Of a stretch of 64,000 bases of DNA, positions 41,634 through 52,210 are shown in pieces. Position 1 is the first letter of the stretch. Every line of letters starts with the position of its first letter. A model generated the notes under the pieces. The model saw only the letters and a list, made by a program, of their open reading frames with translations, had not been told where the DNA came from and did not search any database. The stretch is from a virus. Both the position numbers and the translations under genes were made by a program. Location of the stretch: positions 1 through 64,000 of IMG/VR virus record IMGVR_UViG_3300032246_001368; one strand, given 5' to 3'.

Positions 41634-44600
41634 ATGGCGATCACGGATCCAGCATTTTTTATTAAAACGGTAGGCTCCTGGCCTAATGAAGTCTATCAGA
41701 TAGCTCCATCAGCTCAACTTATTAATCCTAGCTTAGGATTTTTACCTGCTGAAAATCTTTTAAGGTATCAAAATAATCCAATCAATGAAACAGATAATTT
41801 AGCAGATTTTCAATATTCAAATACCAATTATTATCTCAACGCAGACACAGGACAATATAATATAGATACAAATAATAATGCTACCATTCAATGGAATGTA
41901 TCTAGCATGAGATACAAATATAATATTGGTCCCCAACTTAATTATTTTTATATAAACATCGATCAAAGTAGTTCTGTCAGAAACTACTACGCATATTTAT
42001 TATATCCCTATAAGCTTTCATTAAAGCCTACAGGCAAACCAACTAAAGTAGGTAATAACTGGAGTCTTACAACAACAACAGTTCTTGTAAATCCTTCAAG
42101 CTTTTTCTTTTATACTTCCTCTCCAGGAGCTGTTGGTTATGATCAGCATACAAAGTATCTCATAGATAATCCAGTAACAGGGCCATTAGGAATATCATCA
42201 AGCAATTATTCAATAGTATATAATCTTTGTGCTTGTCGAACACGAGTAGACGTGCCGATTGTTAAATTTACTAATACATATAATCCTTATTTTATAAACA
42301 CAGTCTTAGAGCCTAATGGTGCTAGCATAAGACCAGATTCTACATTTGTATCTTTCAACGTAAAATATCTCAGCACAAGTAAAACAGTTACTACACTTGG
42401 GCAAGATTTACCTGACGAGACACCAGGTCAACATCATGGATTTAAATCTAGTTATATATTGAAATATGATCCTACCGTATCTAACACACAAATATTCCAG
42501 TTAATTCAAAACAAACCAAAGAATGATACAAGAGATTTATTAGACCCCAATCTTTGTGTATTGAGTGCAACTATTAATTTAGATACTACCAACTTTAGAT
42601 ATTTTAGTAATTACTACTTTGTAAACAATACTACTATCATAAACAATATAACCGGAACTCCAGGTTCTTATATTGGTTTTAGATATATAGCGGACTGCCC
42701 CACTCTACAATATACCGGAGAAACATGGCAAAGTACTGTAGTAAGTTTTAACAATACGGGCGGCGCACAATTAGGAAAGCCTATTAATACTAATGTATCA
42801 GGATATGATTCCACAACATGGACAACCAAATACCCACCGCATTATTATTCTTTCAAAGCTTCATTATCTTCATCAACACAACTGCCGTTACTAGACACTG
42901 CTAGCTTAACCTTTTATCTATATTCTTCTGCGATTAATACATCTTTAACAACTGCTACTTTATCTACATATATAAAGTCGGATTTTAATTTTATTAAATA
43001 TGATCTTTGGACTTATAGTCAAAATGACTATATCAAATTCTCTCCGATCAATACAGATTCTTTATTACTGTCTTCTATATATTGCTATTATGGAAACAAT
43101 CAGGATATACCGTATTCATTGTTAACATCTCCTTGGATACCCGCATCTTCTGCAAACACATTTTTAGTTACCTATCCTGGTATTCCTTACGGTGAAATAG
43201 ACTTGACCCTTAGGCCAACACTTTGTTCTGTTGCTGGTTATTTAGATGCATATGAAGCCATAAACTTAAAAATGGCTCAAGGTTATAAACAACCAAATCC
43301 AGGCAATCCCATATTTTTAAATTTACTAGAAGAAGGCCAAGATTATATAAGTGTAAATTCATCATTCATGATCTCTGAAAGTGCTTGGCCTACTAGAGAT
43401 TTAAGAGATTCTTATATATCTTGGTCTGTATACCCTTCAGGAAATACTGTATCCATTAATGCTATCGACACCACAGGGGCATATATAACCAATATACAAC
43501 CAAATTCAGCAGTATTGTTTAATACTAATACTTGGTCAGTTATGGTATCTGGTTATGGACCACAAACAACCTTTATATATCTTTCTTCTCAAAAATATAA
43601 TGAGACAACTTCTCTCACGAGTAATTCAGCTCTATTTGATTATTTTGCAGAAAATCAATTCATAGTAGGACCTTCAATAGGGCTTAATAACCTTAACCAA
43701 ACTCGAACCATTCAATTGACAGCGGTAGTTCCTTATAAGGGTAGAATTTACAGTGTACCAAGCAGCACACCTATTTACTGGTATTGGACCTACGATGATA
43801 TCGATGATGCTTCTCTTCAGCCTATAGAAGCGTCTTATAAAGATTACACAAATTACGATTATGGCATAACAGATAATGCTTCCACTCTTAGTGCTCTTAA
43901 TTTAAGAATAACCCCCCCCTCTGTTATACAATCACCCAACGTACACAGTATTAAAGTATTTGTAGTATCGTATACAAAGATGCCTCCAATATCTGGTTCT
44001 TATCAATTCTATGTTGATGATTTTCCATCTTCAAGTGTATTCAACACCAATTTTACAACTTCATATACTTCATATCCTCTAACAACTATATCCGATAATA
44101 GCTCTGGAAGAACCGTTGTAACTCGTCCAGATAATGGTACCAATTTATTCACATTATCAGCTAATACAAACTCAGTACCTTTCTTAGATCCTACAAGTAT
44201 TGTTTGGGTATTAAGTTCAACAAATGGCAGTTCCCAAACACTATCAAATAGTGCTAATCCTTTTAGTATAAATCTTTCATCACCAGCAACCACAAATGTT
44301 TCTCTTTGTGCTTTAAATTGCATAGTGCCGGGATGGATAAGTGCTCATAATACACAAGCATCCGCTGTGTTTTATATAATGTCACAAAATGACTTTTTTA
44401 ACCCTTTAAAAATAATAACATTCCCTTCAGAATCCTGGTTGCAGCGCACTCAATACCTCACATTTTTAGATCAGAATAATTACACTTTATTCGGAGCATC
44501 GACTGCATATGCTAATAAAAAGACATCATCCCAAATTTTCTATCTATCTGCTAATAAATCAGATTTTAATGAATACATATATACAGTAGGATCTAAAAAT

Positions 44601-47294
44601 CTAGTAACTCCTTTAATAGACTCAAACAACTATTTTGATAGTGCAGACATACCTTATAGAAGTGAATTATTTTCTGCGACAGGATTAAAAATTAGTCTCA
44701 CAGCTTTCAATGAAAAATTTACAAAAGAAAATGGATTGAATTATATAGCTCCTGTAGGCAGCACTCTTCGTACATTATATTTCAATATAACATCATCAAC
44801 CATACCTTCACAAAGTGCAGGATTAACTGGTTTTAATGTAAATCCTAAACTTGTACCTTATAATGATGTATCCTTTAGTTTTAATGTTAATAACAGTTCT
44901 TTAAATTTAGATTTTAATAGACTTATATCAGTCACTCAAACAATATCTACTTCACCTTACTTTGGGCCAGCATTTCCCACTACAAATGGAACTATAACAT
45001 ATACCCTATATACTGATTCATGGTCAAAGAATATAATTGTACCAGCTGTAAACGGCACAATTAATTTACCTTCTCTCAAAATAGGAGATCCTTTTGAAAC
45101 TGGATTTGTCGGTAATGACTCAACGGTTTTACATGTAAAAGCATCTGCCAGTCTCGTAAAACAAATACCTCAAACTACATTTGATAACTATACATTATTT
45201 GATTATAATGGTAATAGGGATTTATGGACTCCAGTTACTCAAAACATATCCTCATATGGTAGCCCAGTAACCATTGTAGCGTATATCACTGCTATTAATC
45301 CTGAAATATATATTTCTTCCTTTTATAATCTTTCTGGATATGATTTATCGCTTCAATATAAAACCCCTACAAATTCTAGTGGTTATTATATAACTCAATA
45401 TGTAACAGATTTCAAAGAACCTAACGGAGTAAAATATTCGTTACCAGAAGACACTATAAATTATGCATATAGTTCGGTAGGAACATTCTATATTTCTTAT
45501 AGTGCAATATATAATGACGGATCAATTAAAACATTTGATGTGTCTAACCCTATCATAGTTAAGTCTTCCTGGGTTTCTTATGATCAAGAAGACATAAGAA
45601 TGTTAAACGAAACTGAATTATTATTTCCTTATAACTTAAATGACATATTGATTCAACCTAATGAGTGGGGCGATGCTGATATCTTTAATACAGCCATTAC
45701 GCGTATCCAAGATAACCTAGATTATCTTAAATCCAATTCTCAGACCATTAACACGGATTCACCTACTGTATATTTCGGATGGCTTGGATGTAACAGAAGT
45801 AACAAATATGACGGTATTCGTTGGTATAGCAGAGAGTATGGATCTGATTATTTCGAAAATGCTAATTTTGCAATTTCATCAGGCAATTCATATTTTACAA
45901 ATCTTAAGAGCATTGCTCAAAGTGATTCTCATATATTTGTTTTAGATGGTACCTCCATAAGAGTATTCACTAATGATAAAAATCCTCAAGAGTTACTCTT
46001 CCCTAATATAGATGAACTCAATAAGATGTTGGATAATCCAGTTGACATATCAATAGACAGTACAGGAACTATATTGTTTGTTCTCGATTCTTCAAAAAAT
46101 AGAATATACAGATTTGATTTAGATTTATCCTCTCAACCTTACATCAATATTACGTTAAGTGTAGGAGGGTTTGGTAAGATAACTGATCCTAATAAATTCA
46201 ATACTCCGACTCAAATGTCTTTCGGAGGAGATAACCTATTTGTATTGGATTATAACAATAGATGTGTTAAAGAATACAATAGCTATTTAAATTGGATACA
46301 TACATATAACATAGATTCCTTCGACATTGACAGACCGGTAGACGTAGCAGCACATGATTCTTCTATAGTTTACGTATTAACAGAAAAACGTGATGTTTAT
46401 GTATTTGACAATGCCAATAATGTACCATTGAAAATGTTTTCTGTTACAGAGACATTTGGTGGTGGTAACGTGGTTGAAATGTTTTTTGACGAACCGGGAG
46501 AATTCTTATATATAGTTACAGAGAAATTTATATACAAATATTCAGCCATTGGTTATTATATATCCATTTTAACTATCCCTAATAATGGGTTGCTTTCATA
46601 TACGGCAGCTAACAAATCACCTGCTAGAAGTTTAATATTCTCAACTGCAAGAGGCATAATCAAAGTTCAAGATCTTGTTGATATCTTTAGAATAGGAGAT
46701 GGTAATGCTAAGCAATATTGGTCTACTGATCAATTAAAAATCCAAAGAAAAGAATTAGCACATGATTTTAATTATAATAAATCATTAACTAGAATGGCTC
46801 AGAATTTAAAGACCTTTAGAAATTCTATTAATGCTATATTCACTTTAGTAACAGAACAAACTAATACAGGCACCGTCACCTATTTCTCACTACAACCTTT
46901 ACTCAAAGAAAGCAGACCAGTATTTGATCCGTATGTTGAAGCTGAAAAATTATACATAGGTGTTAATGAATTGCATATACCGCAAGTTATCAATAGAGAA
47001 TTAGAAAGATTATACAATGCAGTAGAATCTTTGAGAATTACTCTTAATATGTCTGACTTGAATATAGTAAACAATAGTTCAAGTGGAACAAACACTTGCC
47101 AGGGTGTGTTTTGTTGGTCTTGGTCTTCTATGGGTTCCTATAATTTAACATTACCTCTTATAAGAATATGTAATGTTAATCCTATAACATACGATGAGCT
47201 CAAAACTCAATTCCCAGTGAATTATGCACCTTCTAAAATTTGGGCTAATGCTACTTCTGAATGTTGTAATCAATATGAAAATCCTTTACCCTAA
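41634..47294 (+). CDS. Giant virion protein (1886 aa) with C-terminal propeller-like region
   Basis: The largest gene in the window: 1886 residues, Ser/Thr/Asn/Tyr-rich, mostly beta. The first 1400 residues resemble strings of Ig-like domains, with recurring polar strands but no motif I can name. Residues about 1425-1650 contain NHL-type units (IFVLDGTSIRVFTN, ISIDSTGTILFVLDSSKNRI, LFVLDYNNRCVKEY, VYVLTEKRDVYVFD), which form a beta-propeller. The C-terminal 200 residues are helical (NRELERLYNAVESLRITLN) and end in a Cys-containing tail (NTCQGVFCWSWSS, ATSECCNQYENPLP). An eight-C run at 43912-43919 does not break the frame. It is probably a baseplate or tail-fibre scaffold. Function inferred from size, composition and position. 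Confidence 0.6.
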   Translation: MAITDPAFFIKTVGSWPNEVYQIAPSAQLINPSLGFLPAENLLRYQNNPINETDNLADFQYSNTNYYLNADTGQYNIDTNNNATIQWNVSSMRYKYNIGPQLNYFYINIDQSSSVRNYYAYLLYPYKLSLKPTGKPTKVGNNWSLTTTTVLVNPSSFFFYTSSPGAVGYDQHTKYLIDNPVTGPLGISSSNYSIVYNLCACRTRVDVPIVKFTNTYNPYFINTVLEPNGASIRPDSTFVSFNVKYLSTSKTVTTLGQDLPDETPGQHHGFKSSYILKYDPTVSNTQIFQLIQNKPKNDTRDLLDPNLCVLSATINLDTTNFRYFSNYYFVNNTTIINNITGTPGSYIGFRYIADCPTLQYTGETWQSTVVSFNNTGGAQLGKPINTNVSGYDSTTWTTKYPPHYYSFKASLSSSTQLPLLDTASLTFYLYSSAINTSLTTATLSTYIKSDFNFIKYDLWTYSQNDYIKFSPINTDSLLLSSIYCYYGNNQDIPYSLLTSPWIPASSANTFLVTYPGIPYGEIDLTLRPTLCSVAGYLDAYEAINLKMAQGYKQPNPGNPIFLNLLEEGQDYISVNSSFMISESAWPTRDLRDSYISWSVYPSGNTVSINAIDTTGAYITNIQPNSAVLFNTNTWSVMVSGYGPQTTFIYLSSQKYNETTSLTSNSALFDYFAENQFIVGPSIGLNNLNQTRTIQLTAVVPYKGRIYSVPSSTPIYWYWTYDDIDDASLQPIEASYKDYTNYDYGITDNASTLSALNLRITPPSVIQSPNVHSIKVFVVSYTKMPPISGSYQFYVDDFPSSSVFNTNFTTSYTSYPLTTISDNSSGRTVVTRPDNGTNLFTLSANTNSVPFLDPTSIVWVLSSTNGSSQTLSNSANPFSINLSSPATTNVSLCALNCIVPGWISAHNTQASAVFYIMSQNDFFNPLKIITFPSESWLQRTQYLTFLDQNNYTLFGASTAYANKKTSSQIFYLSANKSDFNEYIYTVGSKNLVTPLIDSNNYFDSADIPYRSELFSATGLKISLTAFNEKFTKENGLNYIAPVGSTLRTLYFNITSSTIPSQSAGLTGFNVNPKLVPYNDVSFSFNVNNSSLNLDFNRLISVTQTISTSPYFGPAFPTTNGTITYTLYTDSWSKNIIVPAVNGTINLPSLKIGDPFETGFVGNDSTVLHVKASASLVKQIPQTTFDNYTLFDYNGNRDLWTPVTQNISSYGSPVTIVAYITAINPEIYISSFYNLSGYDLSLQYKTPTNSSGYYITQYVTDFKEPNGVKYSLPEDTINYAYSSVGTFYISYSAIYNDGSIKTFDVSNPIIVKSSWVSYDQEDIRMLNETELLFPYNLNDILIQPNEWGDADIFNTAITRIQDNLDYLKSNSQTINTDSPTVYFGWLGCNRSNKYDGIRWYSREYGSDYFENANFAISSGNSYFTNLKSIAQSDSHIFVLDGTSIRVFTNDKNPQELLFPNIDELNKMLDNPVDISIDSTGTILFVLDSSKNRIYRFDLDLSSQPYINITLSVGGFGKITDPNKFNTPTQMSFGGDNLFVLDYNNRCVKEYNSYLNWIHTYNIDSFDIDRPVDVAAHDSSIVYVLTEKRDVYVFDNANNVPLKMFSVTETFGGGNVVEMFFDEPGEFLYIVTEKFIYKYSAIGYYISILTIPNNGLLSYTAANKSPARSLIFSTARGIIKVQDLVDIFRIGDGNAKQYWSTDQLKIQRKELAHDFNYNKSLTRMAQNLKTFRNSINAIFTLVTEQTNTGTVTYFSLQPLLKESRPVFDPYVEAEKLYIGVNELHIPQVINRELERLYNAVESLRITLNMSDLNIVNNSSSGTNTCQGVFCWSWSSMGSYNLTLPLIRICNVNPITYDELKTQFPVNYAPSKIWANATSECCNQYENPLP

Positions 47295-47333
47295 GGGATA
47301 AGTAATATTACATTCAAGAATAGTAACCCTTAG
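47291..47333 (+). other. Stem-loop upstream of a fibre gene
   Basis: CTAAGGG (47291-47297) pairs with CCCTTAG (47327-47333) around a 29-base loop that itself contains the palindrome TAATATTA. No T tract follows, so it is a weak terminator candidate. It begins at the stop of the 41634 gene. Confidence 0.3.
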
Positions 47334-47374
47334 TAATAAGCGGTTCCTGATAAAATCAGAGACTTGAGAATAAT

Positions 47375-50300
47375 ATGAGCAATAGATTTCACCCCAAATG
47401 GCATAGAAAAAACCACCACACATACGGCAACGACAATAACCCAGACGCAAGTCATGATCCTATTGCTAGTCGTGAACAGCCCTTTAGAGGAGACTTCATC
47501 TTAAAAGGTTCATTAAGTGCTGTTGCATCCTTAAGTGCATTTGCAGCTTTCTTTTATAGCAGCAATACAGCTATCAGCGCCATAGCAGGTAAAAGAGGAG
47601 CTTACATTTATAGCACAGGGGATTTGGGAATTGAAGTACAAAGCACAGCTCGTACAGCTATTAGTGCTTATGGAGATTATATAGGCGTAGAAGCTACAAG
47701 TGAGACTATAGCTATTTCTGCCAATGCTCCTTCTTTTGGTATTATAGTTAGTTCTGCATCAAGAGCAATTTCGGCTTATGGTGGATTAATTGGTTTAGAA
47801 GTAGGATCTCGTAATATAGCCCTTAGTGCTGCCGCTAACAATATTGGTGCTGTAGTATTTTCTCGTAATATAGGGTTAAGTGCTCTTGCCGATTCTGTGG
47901 GTATTTCTACTGCCTCGCCAAATATTGCATTAAGTGCATTTGGAACCAGAATTGGTATAGCCGCGACATCACCAACCGTTGCATTAAGTGCTTTCGGTAA
48001 TGGTTTAGGAATTACAACTTCTTCCCCTAATGTTGCATTAAGTGCTTTTGGTAATAATATTGCTATAGCATCTACATCACCAAATATTTCATTAAGTGCA
48101 TTCGGTAATAATTTAGGAGGCACTATATCATCTCCTAATATTGCGTTGAGTGCATTTGGTAATAATATTGGTATATCTACAACATCTCCCAATATCTCTC
48201 TAAGTGCCTTTGGTAATAATATAGGTATCTCTACCTCATCTCCCAATATTGCATTAAGTGCATTTGGTAATAATATAGCGTCAGTATTAAATTCTCCCAA
48301 TATAGCATTAAGTGCATTCGGTAATAATATCGCCGGTGTGTTCCTTAGTAATACAGTATGTCTATCAACTAATGGCGGAATTACAGATGCTTACCCGGTT
48401 AAAAATAATCCTTACTACGGACCAAATTATATATCAAAAAATGTTTTAAATAACAGAACTGGTATCTTTACAGAAAATCCGTTATCAGCATTCCATGTTA
48501 CTGGTGGATCTCTTTTTGATGGTCATATGACTATTACCGGCAACCTTTCAGTTGCCGGTGATCTTACACGTTTTGATACATATGTTTATATAACTAGTAG
48601 TGTTGAAATCAATGTACAAAATAATTCAAATACCACACCAGCATTGTATGTAATAAATAGAGGTAACAATAAAGTTATAGCTGCTTATGATGGTGATGTC
48701 AATAATCCAGGTCTTATAGTAGATGGCGATTCATCGCGTCCGGGATATGTTGGTATGGGTGTAACAAACCCTGAAGTACGATTAGATATTTATAATAATG
48801 CTACAGGCACACCACAATCAGCATCGGCTGCTACTGGTACAGTGGTGCATGTATCTCAAGCTGATGCGTCTCCAAGTAGAATATTAGTAGATTCTTTCGG
48901 TGTAGCATCAGCAGCCAGACCTTCATTTACCGGAAGACATAGTAATGGTACAGCTGCAGCACCTACCGCTGTACAGGGTAATGATGTTCTTTGTGAATTT
49001 ACAGGACAAGGCTATGGAACATCTGCATATAGTACCACTTCAAGAGGTAGAATGAAAATCAATGCTGATGAAGCATGGACTAATTCAGCACAAGGAACTT
49101 ATCTATCTTTTGAAACTACTCAGCGTGGTGGTCTTATCACGTCAGAGGTAATGAAAATTTCTAGCAACGGTTTCGTTGGTATTAATACAACAGTACCTAA
49201 TGAAAGATTAACTGTTGCAGGTAGTATCAGTGCTCAGAATAATCTTTCAGCGGTTTACATTCACGTAGCCCCTGGCATGAATGTAAATTATCCTTCATAT
49301 CCCAATGTGAGAGCATCCTTTGTTTCCTTTATAGACGGATATGCTCAGGTAAATGCTCAGAATTTAAATTCTGGCAATGCAGCATCTACAGATATCATTC
49401 TCACAAGTGATAACGGATCAGATACAGCCAATTATCTTGATCTTGGTATTAACAGCAGTACATATAACCAAGCCGCATTTAATATAACTGGAGTAGGTGA
49501 CGGTTATTTATATGTACAGAATAATGATTTAACAATCGGTACCGCTGGTGCCGCAGACACAACCAATGATCTTATCTTCCATACTGGAGGAACGACAACT
49601 TCACAAGAAAGAATCCGTATTACCAAAACTGGTGTTACTACAATTAACAATGTTACAAATGCTAATGTATCTATTAATAACGCTTCTTCAGGAACAGGTA
49701 CCACCAGCATACATAACAATACTACCAACACTGCAGCATTAGCAATAGGAAATACAGCCGCTCCTGCCACTGTAGGTGCTAGCACATTAGGTATAACCAC
49801 AACCGGTCAAGTAGACTTAAATTCAAGTACAGCAAAAACTTCTAACATTAATACTGGTAGCGGTGCTGTTACAACAACTATTGGTAATGCAGGTACAGTA
49901 GCTATTAACGGAACAACAAACGTTACAGGTACCACAACAATTGCTGGTAATTCTACAATCGCCAACACAGCCGGTAACACTTTAACAATAGGTAATAGTA
50001 CAGGAGCAGTAACAGCCAATGCTAGTACATATGGATTAACTGCTGCCAGCACCTTAGATTTAACAAGTGGTGGTACTTTAACCATTAATGCCACAACTGG
50101 AAGAACATCGAACATTAACACCGGTAGTGGTGCGGTAACAACTACAATAGGTAATAATACAGCTTCTAATGTAACAGTAGTAAACAGTCAAAGTGTAACT
50201 GCTCCTAATCAAACATATGTAGATGGTACATCTGTTATAACAGGGTCATTAGGTGATGCCAGATATGGTCAACAACTTAAATATTTCCGTACTTCAGATT

Positions 50301-50722
50301 TAAGTCGCTTATCTACAACAACTCTTGCTAATGATGATGTATTAATCATTCCTGCGGCTTCTCTATTAGCTAATAAAACATATTCAATAGAATGTGTTCT
50401 TAATTTCTCAAGTGCTGTCATAACTAATGGTGCTAGAATAGCCTTTAGTGATGCTAGTGGTAGTGTTACCAATGTTTCTATAACAGATATATATGGTGCT
50501 AATGGTACAGCAAGTGTTGCTGGTTATACCTCTTTTGTTGCTGCAAATAATACCACTATTGTAGTCACAGGAACAACTCCTATAACATTTACAAGAAAAG
50601 GAACTTTCAGAACAGGAGCTTCACCCGGCAATATAACTCTTCAATGGGCTCAAGGTACAAGTATAGCCACAAATACCACTCTTAAGGCTGGTAGTTATTT
50701 AGCCGCAACACTTTTAGGATAA
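47375..50722 (+). CDS. Tail fibre protein with 13-copy 18-residue repeat
   Basis: A 1115-residue fibre. The first 50 residues are His/Asn-rich (RFHPKWHRKNHHTYGNDNN). Residues about 91-324 are an array of 18-residue units with consensus SPN-I-x-LSAFGNNIGIST, probably stacked beta-turns. The central part (about 370-660) has ITGNLSVAGDL and LTVAGSISAQNNLSA, typical of phage fibres, and near-perfect copies of SNINTGSGAVTTTIGN occur near residues 822 and 912. The last 170 residues form a different domain, possibly the distal tip. It sits in the late operon; its start has no TAAATA box within 20 bases. It is a fibre by composition; receptor unknown. Confidence 0.75.
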   Translation: MSNRFHPKWHRKNHHTYGNDNNPDASHDPIASREQPFRGDFILKGSLSAVASLSAFAAFFYSSNTAISAIAGKRGAYIYSTGDLGIEVQSTARTAISAYGDYIGVEATSETIAISANAPSFGIIVSSASRAISAYGGLIGLEVGSRNIALSAAANNIGAVVFSRNIGLSALADSVGISTASPNIALSAFGTRIGIAATSPTVALSAFGNGLGITTSSPNVALSAFGNNIAIASTSPNISLSAFGNNLGGTISSPNIALSAFGNNIGISTTSPNISLSAFGNNIGISTSSPNIALSAFGNNIASVLNSPNIALSAFGNNIAGVFLSNTVCLSTNGGITDAYPVKNNPYYGPNYISKNVLNNRTGIFTENPLSAFHVTGGSLFDGHMTITGNLSVAGDLTRFDTYVYITSSVEINVQNNSNTTPALYVINRGNNKVIAAYDGDVNNPGLIVDGDSSRPGYVGMGVTNPEVRLDIYNNATGTPQSASAATGTVVHVSQADASPSRILVDSFGVASAARPSFTGRHSNGTAAAPTAVQGNDVLCEFTGQGYGTSAYSTTSRGRMKINADEAWTNSAQGTYLSFETTQRGGLITSEVMKISSNGFVGINTTVPNERLTVAGSISAQNNLSAVYIHVAPGMNVNYPSYPNVRASFVSFIDGYAQVNAQNLNSGNAASTDIILTSDNGSDTANYLDLGINSSTYNQAAFNITGVGDGYLYVQNNDLTIGTAGAADTTNDLIFHTGGTTTSQERIRITKTGVTTINNVTNANVSINNASSGTGTTSIHNNTTNTAALAIGNTAAPATVGASTLGITTTGQVDLNSSTAKTSNINTGSGAVTTTIGNAGTVAINGTTNVTGTTTIAGNSTIANTAGNTLTIGNSTGAVTANASTYGLTAASTLDLTSGGTLTINATTGRTSNINTGSGAVTTTIGNNTASNVTVVNSQSVTAPNQTYVDGTSVITGSLGDARYGQQLKYFRTSDLSRLSTTTLANDDVLIIPAASLLANKTYSIECVLNFSSAVITNGARIAFSDASGSVTNVSITDIYGANGTASVAGYTSFVAANNTTIVVTGTTPITFTRKGTFRTGASPGNITLQWAQGTSIATNTTLKAGSYLAATLLG
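47644..48345 (+). repeat. Thirteen tandem 54-bp (18-residue) repeats
   Basis: About thirteen in-frame 54-bp units. The last eight are well conserved (SPNIALSAFGNNIGISTT and close variants); the first five are degenerate. The order, from degraded to near-identical, suggests newer copies arose by duplication at the 3' end. Confidence 0.8.
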
Positions 50723-50748
50723 TATAGTCTTTAAAATTGAAACTTTAC

Positions 50749-50756
50749 ATTAAATA
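50749..50756 (+). promoter_or_regulatory. Late-type promoter box ATTAAATA
   Basis: ATTAAATA followed by TTA, six bases before the ATG at 50763. Core TAAATATTA identical to other late starts. Confidence 0.4.
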
Positions 50757-50762
50757 TTATTA

Positions 50763-51416
50763 ATGGCATACTCAGCTACTGTATCATTAACCTCTACAAA
50801 TTTTATATCCTTAAGTGGGGTATCACCTTTTGAGTTGACCATAGACCCAAAAAATATTGATGTGCCTAATAAAATAAGACGCATTGAATATGATTTTGAT
50901 GACGGCACAATCATTACACAATCCTTGTTTGGCCCAGAAGTTGTAGGCTCCACGGAAACCAATGATCCTAGAAATTTTTCCAAAACAAATTTTTATAATC
51001 TTGTTGATGAATACAGAAAAACATTTACAGTAAAAACAAAGGTATATCAATTGGGTTTCGAATCTCCTACAATTTTTACAATATCTCTCAACCTTACAGT
51101 ACCTACACTAGAGGGATTAGATGGAGGATATTTTGAAAAATTACATTTAATATCCACACGTATGTTTGGACCTAATAATGATATGGTCTATGTTTTCGAA
51201 AGTGAAAACCCTTATTATATTTTACCGGTTTTAGTTAATTGGAAATCCAGACCTATAGAACCTATTATACCAATTATAAATACTCCATACAGACCTTACA
51301 AATTATTAGCACCTTTTGAGGATGAAAGAAGTACCTCTATAGGAACTAGTGGACAAATAGATACAGTAACGGATACACCCGCACCTCCGGGAGTAACAGA
51401 CACAGGAGTATATTAA
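50763..51416 (+). CDS. PKD-like virion protein (217 aa)
   Basis: A 217-residue protein. IRRIEYDFDDGTIITQSLFG (about residues 38-57) followed by a polar insert and YRKTFTVKTKVYQLGF (about 84-99) is a PKD-like fold: Y-D-F-D-D-G-T replaces the usual W-D-F-G-D-G. The centre has YVFESENPYYILPVLVNWKS; the last 45 residues are a Pro/Thr tail with PAPPGVTDTGVY. No enzyme motif. It follows the fibre gene at 47375 and is one base before the next gene (TAATATG), so a small tail or fibre-accessory role is likely. Family beyond PKD not recognised. Confidence 0.55.
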   Translation: MAYSATVSLTSTNFISLSGVSPFELTIDPKNIDVPNKIRRIEYDFDDGTIITQSLFGPEVVGSTETNDPRNFSKTNFYNLVDEYRKTFTVKTKVYQLGFESPTIFTISLNLTVPTLEGLDGGYFEKLHLISTRMFGPNNDMVYVFESENPYYILPVLVNWKSRPIEPIIPIINTPYRPYKLLAPFEDERSTSIGTSGQIDTVTDTPAPPGVTDTGVY

Positions 51417-51417
51417 T

Positions 51418-52167
51418 ATGAGTAACTATAACACTGTATTATCACCAGGCGAACTCTGGTTAAGAAACGCGGCAGGGGTTTTAGACTCTGCTAATAATTC
51501 ATTATCGACTGTCTTCATAAAATATAAAGATGCCAATGCTAATTTTTATTCAGAATTATCATCTAATAATATAACTAGATTTGATGTTTTTTATGATTGT
51601 ATTTTCGTTGAAACACGTTCTGGTTATATCTTTGAAAAAATATACATAGAAGATTCTACCATTAAACCTTTCAATTATAGAAATAATTTCACACAAAGAG
51701 CTCGTGCAGCAGTAGATTATTGGTTTGATGAAAGAAAAAATAGAATTCATTTTACTCAAATACAAACATTAACTCAAACCCAAAGCGCTTTTGATTTTTA
51801 TCTAGATATTAAAACATTTGATTGTTATGAGAGTTCTATAACAACTTCTAGTATTAACCAAGTACATCTAGCCTTTTTAAAATCTTTCAATTGGTCTGTA
51901 TCTTGTTATCAATTAGAAACTCCTAAAATAACATATAACCCTGATAACAAATATTATAATGTGTCTTTTGTCTTTAGAAACTCTTCTGAAGAAATGTCTT
52001 TAGCCAGTATTAATTTATTCGAAGAATCTAATTTAAAAATCAAAGAAATAAACACCTATATACCATTTGCAGAATTGGATAATAACAATTCATTCAATAT
52101 AGAAATAACCTCCGGTCCTTTGTATGATATATTAGTATCAACAAATTACAATATCATATTAAGCTAA
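51418..52167 (+). CDS. Hypothetical beta-rich virion protein (249 aa)
   Basis: A 249-residue protein. ITRFDVFYDCIFVETRSGYI followed by FEKIYIEDSTIKPF (about residues 52-85), then FTQRARAAVDYWFDERKNRI (about 90-109) and YYNVSFVFRNSSEEMSLASI (about 180-200) look like alternating beta strands, possibly a propeller or jelly-roll. No family recognised. It starts one base after the preceding stop, implying coupled translation with the PKD-like protein. Probably a minor tail protein; the role is inferred only from the operon. Confidence 0.5.
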   Translation: MSNYNTVLSPGELWLRNAAGVLDSANNSLSTVFIKYKDANANFYSELSSNNITRFDVFYDCIFVETRSGYIFEKIYIEDSTIKPFNYRNNFTQRARAAVDYWFDERKNRIHFTQIQTLTQTQSAFDFYLDIKTFDCYESSITTSSINQVHLAFLKSFNWSVSCYQLETPKITYNPDNKYYNVSFVFRNSSEEMSLASINLFEESNLKIKEINTYIPFAELDNNNSFNIEITSGPLYDILVSTNYNIILS

Positions 52168-52196
52168 AAATAGTAGAGGTATATTTGTACTTTCTT

Positions 52197-52204
52197 TCTA
52201 AATA
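52197..52204 (+). promoter_or_regulatory. Late-type promoter box TCTAAATA
   Basis: TCTAAATA then TTA, six bases before the ATG at 52211, identical to the box before 41634. Confidence 0.45.
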
Positions 52205-52210
52205 TTATAA

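Noticed and set aside
43912-43919. Run of eight C inside the 1886-residue gene, as a phase-variable tract
   Set aside because: The frame is intact and no alternative out-of-frame product is apparent. It could mark a sequencing-sensitive site only.
47776-48300. Long minus-strand open frame (174 codons) across the fibre repeat
   Set aside because: It exists because the 54-bp repeat lacks stops in this antisense frame. Composition is Leu/Pro/Asn-rich and periodic, with no start signal.
49504-50121. Two antisense open frames (about 100 codons each) under the fibre gene
   Set aside because: Val/Pro/Leu-rich mirror images of the Thr/Gly/Asn-rich coding strand. No independent support.
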